Assembly: GCA_016840645.1 (NCBI GenBank)
Contig: JAEORY010000018.1
Coordinates: 1-20,617, forward strand
Length of the DNA stretch: 20,617 nucleotides
Direction of reading: 5' to 3'
DNA from: Candidatus Borrarchaeota archaeon
GTDB taxonomy: Archaea > Asgardarchaeota > Sifarchaeia > Borrarchaeales > Borrarchaeaceae
Positions 1-5,280 of the stretch are shown one piece after another. The position numbers and the translations under genes are program-made. Positions within the stretch are counted from its first letter, which is position 1. The number at the start of each line of letters is the position of its first letter. The notes beneath the pieces are model-generated. The model did not search any database. It had not been told where the DNA came from and was given only the letters and a program-made list of their open reading frames with translations.

Positions 1-195
1 AAACTGCCACTTGCGATATGTGCAAACAAATTTGATTTAAGGAGTATTCGTACGATATCAAGGGAACGCGCTTTAGATATAGCTCGTTTTTCAGGTGCGG
101 AGTACTTTGAAACGTCAGCAAAGACGAGTGAAAATGTAGCAAAAGCATTTCTTTTCATTACTAACATGATTCTGGCAAATTCAAAAGGAGACTAA
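1..195 (+). CDS. Ras/Rab-like small GTPase, C-terminal end (5' end outside window)
   Basis: The first reading frame is open from base 1 to a TAA at 193-195 and gives 64 residues. It contains the guanine-specificity G4 motif as NKFDL (residues 10-14), and further on ETSAKT, the G5 SAK loop, followed by an amphipathic helix that ends SKGD. This order and spacing is the C-terminal third of a Ras-superfamily GTPase, closest in style to Rab/Ras proteins because the SAK motif is intact. The nucleotide-binding P-loop and switch regions lie upstream of the window. No C-terminal cysteine for prenylation is present, as is usual for archaeal members. Expanded Ras-like GTPases are a hallmark of Asgard archaea. 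The partner and membrane are unknown. Confidence 0.85.
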   Translation, partial: KLPLAICANKFDLRSIRTISRERALDIARFSGAEYFETSAKTSENVAKAFLFITNMILANSKGD

Positions 196-221
196 TATCC
201 GGTTTTTGAAAATCCGTCAAC

Positions 222-269
222 TTTATATAGAGCTTGAGCCATACTATGTAGATGTCAATATATATAGTA
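222..269 (+). promoter_or_regulatory. TATA box and candidate PadR operator
   Basis: A TATA-like TTTATATA lies at 222-229. About 20 bp further on, 242-250 (TACTATGTA) and 261-269 (TATATAGTA) form an inverted repeat matching at 8 of 9 positions across a 10-bp spacer. A start about 25 bp after the TATA box would fall inside the repeat, so a dimeric regulator bound there would block transcription. PadR proteins commonly repress their own promoters, so autoregulation by the next gene is the simplest reading. The role is inferred; only the repeat and box are seen. Confidence 0.5.
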
Positions 270-294
270 GTCTAAATATATGGAGGTCTACCAT

Positions 295-987
295 TTGGTA
301 TGGTTCGGTAAAGGATTTACTAAAACTTCACACGGAAGGATCAGTCCAGTGCAATTTATGATTCTCTTAATGGCGGAAAGAAAAAAAGAGGCTTACGGTT
401 ATGAACTTCTACAAGAGTTGTCTGGAATCTTTAGCGATGTGTGGAAGCCAAAAAGTGGAACTGTTTACCCTGCGTTGAATTCACTTGAAGAAAGGGGCTT
501 TCTTAAAAGCGAGAAGGTTGAACAGGAAGACAAGCCTGATAAGAAAATGTATAAGATTACACAAGAAGGCAGAGACATCTTAAACGAAGTTTTTGATAGT
601 TTTGAAGAAGAAGTTACATATTCAGAAGAATATGGTGCAAAAATGTTTGAGTATTTAGGGCAACATTTTGGCAGAAAATTAGGTTCTTTATTTTCAAAGT
701 TGTTTTTACATGAAGATATGGACGAAATCGATCCCTGGAAAGGAAGAAAGCAGAAAATCAAAGAGAGAATGAGACATGAGATTGATTATAGACACCATCA
801 TATGGGTCCTTGGATGTGGATGATGCCTTGGATGAAATATCTTTTTTCGGGGGATGATCTTAAAGATGATGACCGAAAGGAGATGTTAGAGCACTATAAA
901 GCACGATTACAGAAGGAACTTGAGAAGATCAACAAAGAATTAGAAGACATGGAAACTGAAGAAAACAAAGATGAGGAGGTGAAATAA
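295..987 (+). CDS. PadR-family transcriptional regulator with His/Met/Trp-rich segment
   Basis: The N-terminal half is a PadR winged-helix domain: a YGYELLQEL helix, the KSGTVYPALNSLEERGFL recognition helix and wing start, and KMYKITQEGRDIL. PadR proteins bind DNA as dimers and usually repress small efflux or stress operons. The C-terminal half is long, with a segment HHHMGPWMWMMPWM (about residues 167-180) and a charged coiled-coil tail. I chose the TTG at 295 because GGAGGT at 282-287 sits 7 nt before it; an in-frame ATG at 280 overlaps that site and would add five residues. The gene is followed one base after its stop by a small gene, so the two are almost certainly co-transcribed. The His/Met-rich segment suggests a metal or small-molecule sensor, but this is inference. 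Confidence 0.85.
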   Translation: MVWFGKGFTKTSHGRISPVQFMILLMAERKKEAYGYELLQELSGIFSDVWKPKSGTVYPALNSLEERGFLKSEKVEQEDKPDKKMYKITQEGRDILNEVFDSFEEEVTYSEEYGAKMFEYLGQHFGRKLGSLFSKLFLHEDMDEIDPWKGRKQKIKERMRHEIDYRHHHMGPWMWMMPWMKYLFSGDDLKDDDRKEMLEHYKARLQKELEKINKELEDMETEENKDEEVK

Positions 988-988
988 C

Positions 989-1192
989 GTGTTTGGGATG
1001 GAACATTTATTTCCAAAATTCTTGAAGCATTTTCACTGCATGCCAGAAATAATGGGAAAGGAAGATTTTCCAGAACTAAAAAAAGATTTCTTAGAATTAT
1101 ATAGAAAACTCTTAGAGGCTCAGATTAAGCATATTGACAGAAAGCTAGAAAAGATAGAAGTAGTAACAGCAGACGAAAAGAATGAAGCATAA
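989..1192 (+). CDS. Small PadR-companion protein, 67 residues, function unknown
   Basis: It starts with GTG at 989, one base after the PadR stop, with a strong SD (GAGGAGGTGA, 974-983) inside the end of the PadR gene, so translation is probably coupled. The N-terminal third is rich in His, Met, Phe and Cys (MFGMEHLFPKFLKHFHCMPE). The rest is one charged helix. That helix resembles the tail of the PadR protein: LELYRKLLEAQIKHIDRKLE here against LEHYKARLQKELEKINKELE there. It could pair with the regulator as a coiled coil or bind the same ligand. No named family is recognised. Confidence 0.7.
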   Translation: MFGMEHLFPKFLKHFHCMPEIMGKEDFPELKKDFLELYRKLLEAQIKHIDRKLEKIEVVTADEKNEA

Positions 1193-1208
1193 GCCTTTCC
1201 TCATCACT

Positions 1209-1267
1209 ATTTTTTAATTGCATTTTTTATCATTTCTCTACAAGAAGACCCCCCAACCTGATGGGGG
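1209..1267 (+). terminator. T-tract terminator and hairpin after the PadR operon
   Basis: Two T6 tracts lie at about 1210-1216 and 1223-1229, the usual form of archaeal intrinsic termination. Further on, CCCCCA (1250-1255) and TGGGGG (1262-1267) form a 6-bp stem with a 6-nt loop. The remaining bases up to 1460 (268 bp gap in total) hold no open frame of note. A TATA-like TTTTATTTAG near 1416-1425 probably serves the next gene. Confidence 0.45.
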
Positions 1268-1460
1268 ATAAATGACGCGGATTTTCTAATTATATCGTGA
1301 TGCAGATTTTCAGCACTGAAAGATGTCTAGCATTCGCGAGGCGGAAAAAAATGTTTGAACCTACGAAATAATGACAAAAAGTACCGCAATCGATGTATGG
1401 ATTAAATGAAAACCTAAGTTTTATTTAGTTATTTTAGATTATTCGAATTGAGGTAACACA

Positions 1461-2282
1461 ATGAAAACTGTGGTAATTGATAATGTAGAGCTTAGATTAG
1501 CCCATCCTGACAAATTAAGTGTGCAATGGATCGGACAGAAGGATCTCTTAAAGCAACTTATTGCCGCCTGGCTAGTAGTTGACGAAAAGGACATTCCACT
1601 AAACCCCCGCCTACTAGGAAAACCTGGAGTTGGAAAAACGACTTTAGCTTATGCAGCAGCAGAAGCAATTGGGCGAGAGGCGTACATTTTTCAAGCAACA
1701 ATGGATACCCGTCCAGAAGATCTTATTGTGACGCCAGTGATTTCGAGCGGAGGAGAAATAGCATACTGCGCATCTTCCCTTGTGACAGCAATGATAACTG
1801 GTGGAGTCTGTATTTTAGACGAAGGAAATAGGATGAGTGAAAAATCATGGGCATCCATTGCTCCCTTACTTGATTTTAGGCGCTATGTAGAGTCCATTAT
1901 CGCTGGTATAAAGATTCAGGCCCATCCTGGTTTCCGATTTGTAACAACAATGAATGAGGACGTAAGTACTTACGAGATTCCCGAATATATTCATTCGAGG
2001 CTTCAACCCCAGATAAAAATCGATTTCCCGGAGTGGGAAGAAGAGTTTCAAATTCTGAAATTTAACCTTCCCTTCTCAAACGATGAATTATTGAATTTGG
2101 TTGTTAATTTTCTTCAAAACGCTCACGCTGCGGATCGCCCCTATACTGTGAGAGACGGCATACATATTGCTCGATACATTTTGAAAATGGAAAAACAAAA
2201 AGCAAAAGGCGAATATAACGATCAAATGGTAGAGTTAGCAGTTGAACAAATTTTAGGAGAAGAAGCATTAGATTATTTATAG
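1461..2282 (+). CDS. MoxR-like AAA+ ATPase
   Basis: This is a single AAA+ module of 273 residues. Walker A is GKPGVGKT (53-60), Walker B is VCILDE (116-121), the sensor-1 asparagine is in TTMNED (N165) and a candidate arginine finger is R180 in HSRL. A helical lid follows with YTVRDGIHIARYIL. MoxR-type ATPases act as ring-shaped remodelling chaperones, often for a partner encoded next door with a VWA or other domain. The start is supported by GAGGT at 1450-1454. The next gene on the same strand is TraB-like. Without the 2297-2680 insertion the two genes would be about 15 nt apart, so a functional pair is likely. No VWA gene is present in the window. Confidence 0.85.
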   Translation: MKTVVIDNVELRLAHPDKLSVQWIGQKDLLKQLIAAWLVVDEKDIPLNPRLLGKPGVGKTTLAYAAAEAIGREAYIFQATMDTRPEDLIVTPVISSGGEIAYCASSLVTAMITGGVCILDEGNRMSEKSWASIAPLLDFRRYVESIIAGIKIQAHPGFRFVTTMNEDVSTYEIPEYIHSRLQPQIKIDFPEWEEEFQILKFNLPFSNDELLNLVVNFLQNAHAADRPYTVRDGIHIARYILKMEKQKAKGEYNDQMVELAVEQILGEEALDYL

Positions 2283-2288
2283 ATTTAA

Positions 2289-2296
2289 GATGATTG
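2289..2296 (+). repeat. 8-bp direct repeat, left copy (GATGATTG)
   Basis: GATGATTG at 2289-2296 recurs exactly at 2681-2688. The two copies bracket the GC-rich structured segment, and the right copy begins directly after its right-end motif. This looks like a target-site duplication. IS200/IS605 elements are not known to make one, so microhomology or a different insertion mechanism must be considered. Confidence 0.5.
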
Positions 2297-2670
2297 GCGG
2301 TAAGTCTCCTTGCGACAACTGGGAGATAAAAGCCGAAAGGTATTTATAGTTTTTTGCAAAGAATAGTTCTGATGACTATCGAGAGGAAAGCAGGGATACA
2401 AGACTCTCGATAGGAAGGTAGAAAAGAAGTCCCTGTGAGCTAGGGTTCGTACAGTTTCTAGCCAGAGTGGGTAACCGCGAAGGTAAAAGGATAATAGAAT
2501 TTGACGAATCTGTATGATGTGATGCTGGAACCTTAGGTTTCCTATCACAGAATGCCAAGTGAACGGGCCATCCTCTCTTGAGGATGATCTGTGACACACA
2601 GCCGAACGTAAAACGAAAGTTTCCCGCAAGGGTTGGGAGGACTCGCAGGAAGCACCATCCGCCAGGGTGG
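2294..2670 (+). ncRNA. Candidate structured RNA, family unassigned
   Basis: Many base-paired elements can be drawn by eye. The ends close on each other: TTGGCGG (2294-2300) with CCGCCAG (2659-2665), TCCTTGCGA (2307-2315) with TCGCAGGA (2643-2650) leaving one bulge, and CAACT (2316-2320) with GGTTG (2631-2635). Inside are hairpins with GNRA loops: GCC-GAAA-GGT (2332-2341), AAAC-GAAA-GTTT (2611-2622) and CCC-GCAA-GGG (2623-2632, competing with the CAACT pairing). A perfect 10-bp stem pairs 2376-2385 with 2404-2413; its loop base CAGGGA (2391-2396) pairs with TCCCTG (2430-2435), a pseudoknot. Further stems pair 2543-2549 with 2587-2593 around a TCTT-looped hairpin. Some pairings exclude each other. 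It may be an omega-like RNA of the element or an independent RNA. Confidence 0.45.
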
Positions 2671-2680
2671 AGCAGTTCAT
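2297..2680 (+). mobile_element. Candidate non-autonomous IS200/IS605-type element (TnpB-less, structured)
   Basis: The segment is much richer in GC than its neighbours (31 of 60 bases at 2581-2640 by hand count). Its right end reads GCAGGAAG (2645-2652), a hairpin CCATCC-GCCA-GGGTGG (2655-2670), then AGTTCAT (2674-2680). The TnpB element at 10791-11369 ends with the same order: GCAGGAAG, a 6-bp hairpin, AGTTCAC. Near its left end, a TATA-like box and the block GATGACTATCGAGAGG plus AAGCAGGGATA (2371-2398) match 10915-10950, with one mismatch and one 8-bp cagg-repeat insertion. No transposase frame is present; open frames on the minus strand look spurious. It separates the AAA+ and TraB genes. 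Alternatively it is a cellular RNA gene whose parts were picked up by the TnpB element. Confidence 0.55.
2341..2350 (+). promoter_or_regulatory. TATA-like box shared by both related elements
   Basis: TATTTATAGT at 2341-2350 lies about 21 nt before the conserved block GATGACTAT (2371). In the TnpB element CTTTAATAGT (10886-10895) lies 20 nt before the same block. Conserved spacing suggests a promoter with the transcript starting at the block. The box also forms one arm of a GAAA-loop hairpin, so it might instead be a left-end structure. Confidence 0.35.
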
Positions 2681-2688
2681 GATGATTG
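2681..2688 (+). repeat. 8-bp direct repeat, right copy (GATGATTG)
   Basis: This is the second copy of the repeat at 2289-2296. It starts immediately after the AGTTCAT right-end motif and ends one base before the ATG of the TraB-like gene. Confidence 0.5.
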
Positions 2689-2689
2689 T

Positions 2690-4528
2690 ATGATTCAATA
2701 TCAAAACGTCTATGTAGTTCCTTCTTTTCACTCAAAAATTCAATTTGCCTGTGAAGTCAGGAAACTATTTTTTGACATTCGTCCTGATGTAATTGCGGTT
2801 GAGTTACCAGAAGGTATACGCGACAAAGTCCTCGAAGGGATAAACCATCTTCCAAATATCTCTGTCGTACTTTATGCAGAAACGAAGAAGAAGAGCAAGT
2901 TTGCCTATATTCCGATAGATCCTGCGGATTCACTTATTGAAGCTATAAGATTAGGCTTAGAGTATAAGATACCAGTTGAATTCATAGATCTGGATGTGAA
3001 CAATTATAGAAATAAGCAATATAATTTTGGTGTTGAAGGATATTCTATTTCAAAAATTGGTCTTGAGAAATTTTATGAACTTATCTCATCATCTCATTTG
3101 ACAAAAAGTAATTACGGAACGAAGGATTACCAAAGAGAATTGTATATGACTAAAAACCTGAAACGTTTAATGAAGAACTACAAGAAAATCTTATTCGTTT
3201 TAGGAATGGCTCATTGGGAGAGGATAAAGGGGTTCTTGAACAGAACTAGGCTTAAGGATATTGAAAATGTTATAACAAGAGATGAAGTTAGACTATTCAA
3301 TCTTTCTCCAAAATCATACATAGAAGTTTTACGGGAAATCCCTTACATCACGTATCTGTATGAGTTCAATCGGAAGAACACTAAAACTCCCGAGGAATTT
3401 TTCGATAAATTAGAAGCATATAAGACGCTCTATTTGAATGCAAAAGATAATTATTTCAAAAACTTTGGAGAGCCAATTCGTCTTCAAAAAATGGAAAATA
3501 TACTGCAGTACTCTAGGAACTATGCATTTGTGGAAAATCGATTAATTCCCGACCTCTTTCATTTGGTGGTGTCAGCGAAAAACATTGTGGACGATGATTA
3601 TGCTGGGGAAGTATATGACCTTGCGATGAGTTATTTTTTCCAAGATAAAGAACAGAAATTCCCCACAATCGAAATAAAAAGAAAGAAGGGCTTATTTGAA
3701 GCTAGATCTGTACCATTGAGGAGACGTGTCCCCGTTGAAAAGACAGTTTATAGAAAAATTCCGTTGAAAAGACGACCAAAAGAAGAATACGAGGGGGAAT
3801 GGCAGGAGAAATGGGACGAAGAATATGAAGGTGTTTATTCATATCCACCCGAAGATCTCGTATTTGAGGATTACATGGCATATGTTCGTAGAAAAGCAAT
3901 GAAGATACTCATGGAGGATAAAGTAAAGATTCAGGAGTTCACTACAAGCCTTTTAGACGGTATCTCCATGAGAGACACCCTTCGTAACTGGCATATCGAT
4001 CAAAAATTATATATCAGGGAAGAACTTCCTCCAAAAGGCTCTATTGGACCCGTAGTATTTGTTTTTGAGGCAGATGATACCCTAACCCATGAATATTCCT
4101 ATCAGTTAGAGTGGCGACATGAACATGATGAAGAATCAGACCTATACCTTTATTCAACGTTTCCTGGAATCAATATCATTGGACCTGGCATTTCTCGTGG
4201 TGAGTATGGGGGATTTTGTTCGATTTTTCCACCTGGGGAATTTATTTACGATACAAGTTATTGGGATGAGTTTGATATAGTCCGAAATAAAGTTGATGAG
4301 TTATTATTGAAAGCTATTTTTTTAGCTGGCGATCATAAATATATCGTATATGCTGCAAAAAAGCCTCCTGATTCTTATTTGAAATCTTTAGCACGTAAAA
4401 GAGGTTTATATGTAATATATATCCCTTTAAATGAGTTTAATCCCTCTGTCATCAAAACGCTTCGAATAGTACATTTTCTAAATTCTACAAGAGTTCGAGA
4501 ATACGCGAAAGATTATATCTTTTTGTAA
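2690..4528 (+). CDS. TraB/PrgY-like family protein with long conserved-looking C-terminal region
   Basis: The N-terminal 200 residues have the TraB/GumN/ChaN pattern: SFHS (H14), RPDVIAVELPEG (31-42), PIDPADSLIEAIRLGLEYKIPVEFIDLD and LFVLGMAHWERI (168-179). Family members are thought to be metal-dependent hydrolase-like proteins, but the activity is poorly defined. Residues 330-430 are charged and probably flexible. Residues 454-612 form a second domain with EADD, RHEHDEESDLYLY and NIIGPGISRGEYGGF motifs that I cannot name. The frame is open from 2633, but those 19 codons lie in the structured insertion, so the ATG at 2690 is preferred. No strong SD precedes it. It is probably the partner of the MoxR-like ATPase: bacterial operons joining a MoxR ATPase with a TraB-related protein are known, and this pair may be an archaeal counterpart. 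It overlaps the convergent GTPase gene by 16 bp. Confidence 0.75.
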   Translation: MIQYQNVYVVPSFHSKIQFACEVRKLFFDIRPDVIAVELPEGIRDKVLEGINHLPNISVVLYAETKKKSKFAYIPIDPADSLIEAIRLGLEYKIPVEFIDLDVNNYRNKQYNFGVEGYSISKIGLEKFYELISSSHLTKSNYGTKDYQRELYMTKNLKRLMKNYKKILFVLGMAHWERIKGFLNRTRLKDIENVITRDEVRLFNLSPKSYIEVLREIPYITYLYEFNRKNTKTPEEFFDKLEAYKTLYLNAKDNYFKNFGEPIRLQKMENILQYSRNYAFVENRLIPDLFHLVVSAKNIVDDDYAGEVYDLAMSYFFQDKEQKFPTIEIKRKKGLFEARSVPLRRRVPVEKTVYRKIPLKRRPKEEYEGEWQEKWDEEYEGVYSYPPEDLVFEDYMAYVRRKAMKILMEDKVKIQEFTTSLLDGISMRDTLRNWHIDQKLYIREELPPKGSIGPVVFVFEADDTLTHEYSYQLEWRHEHDEESDLYLYSTFPGINIIGPGISRGEYGGFCSIFPPGEFIYDTSYWDEFDIVRNKVDELLLKAIFLAGDHKYIVYAAKKPPDSYLKSLARKRGLYVIYIPLNEFNPSVIKTLRIVHFLNSTRVREYAKDYIFL

Positions 4529-5154
4529 ACTAAAACAGTTTTCAATAATAAGATTAAAGAATTTAAACAATTAGATAATTCCTTGAGAAAATACAAAGCA
4601 TTTTTGACATTTAATCCAGTAACTGCGCTTACTGGGATAATCTTTTCTTCTTCAACATCTAAATAATCACTGATATTTTTTAAGACTGTTTTATTACATA
4701 TTGAGAGGTCAAGCTTGTTTAGACAGACCAAGAAAGGAAGAGATAAAGTCCCTCGTATTAATTCTATAATCTTTCGGACTTTTGTCAAATAACTCTCCAT
4801 CATCGTTGTAGAATCAATCACAACAAAAGCGCCTTTAGCTCCCTTCCACCAAATATTCCATAGCGGTTGATAATGTTCTTGCCCTCCTAATTCCCATAAT
4901 ACGTATGAATGGGAATCTTCCTGCATTTTAACTGTGTAAAAATCAATTCCAGGTGTAGGTAGATATGATTCACCGTTCGAATCAAAATTAGATGTGTTCT
5001 TCCTTTTATTGTAATTAAAAACTTCTGCTAGCTTTTTGCCCAACTTCGATTTTCCTGCGTTAGCTGGACCCATAAGAAGCAGTTTTACAACATTTAAACG
5101 CTTAAGTGATCGTGTTGGTCTATTAATAGCTGGAATCTCAGTTGTAGATGACAT
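4513..5154 (-). CDS. Arf-like small GTPase
   Basis: In the 213-residue protein from the ATG at 5154, G1 is GPANAGKS (29-36), a threonine-containing switch I is TPGIDF (67-72), G3 is WELGGQE (87-93), G4 is NKLD (146-149) and G5 is VSAVTG. The sequence WELGGQEHYQPLW followed by FVVIDST is the Arf/SR-beta pattern rather than Rab. The usual Asp of the DxxGQ motif is Glu here. About 30 residues separate G1 from switch I. The C-terminus ends in a hydrophobic, basic helix (LILLLKTVLVYKKI) that could touch membrane. A GTG at 5163 is in frame but overlaps the likely SD (AAGGTG), so the ATG is preferred. It lies 126 bp downstream of the helicase gene on the same strand and may be co-transcribed. Cellular role unknown; membrane or cytoskeletal signalling is inferred from family. 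Confidence 0.85.
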   Translation of the reverse strand: MSSTTEIPAINRPTRSLKRLNVVKLLLMGPANAGKSKLGKKLAEVFNYNKRKNTSNFDSNGESYLPTPGIDFYTVKMQEDSHSYVLWELGGQEHYQPLWNIWWKGAKGAFVVIDSTTMMESYLTKVRKIIELIRGTLSLPFLVCLNKLDLSICNKTVLKNISDYLDVEEEKIIPVSAVTGLNVKNALYFLKELSNCLNSLILLLKTVLVYKKI

Positions 5155-5280
5155 AATTTCCACACCTTTGTCAATTTAATAGGTAAAACGCCATTTAAAA
5201 GAAGCCAAAAATTTTAAAAAATCAAAGCCTTGCGACGATTCGATTTATTCTAAAACTTCTTCATCTAAAATCTTGAATCT

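Noticed and set aside
1300..1345. C/D box guide RNA (GTGATGC, CTGA, AGATGT)
   Set aside because: The C box is imperfect and no terminal D box is present at the right spacing.
2383..2660. RNase P RNA (GAGGAAAG at 2383-2390 resembles CR-I)
   Set aside because: No matching 3' ACAGAA...GGCUUA (CR-V/P4) partner was found, and the same block occurs in the TnpB element with an insertion. A covariance-model search would settle it.
2440..2670. Archaeal SRP RNA
   Set aside because: GGTAACC and AGCAG strings are present, but the helix 8 GGAA/GGAG loop with its conserved asymmetric loop and a clear Alu domain are absent.
2633..2689. Upstream extension of the TraB-like protein by 19 codons
   Set aside because: The codons fall within the right-end hairpin of the inserted segment and show no family similarity; the ATG at 2690 begins the conserved strand.
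2285..2735. Two open frames on the minus strand (148 and 119 codons) over the structured segment
   Set aside because: They overlap each other and lie in GC-rich DNA where stops are rare. The translations are rich in Ser, Arg, Leu and Cys without domain-like pattern, and RNA base-pairing explains the sequence better.
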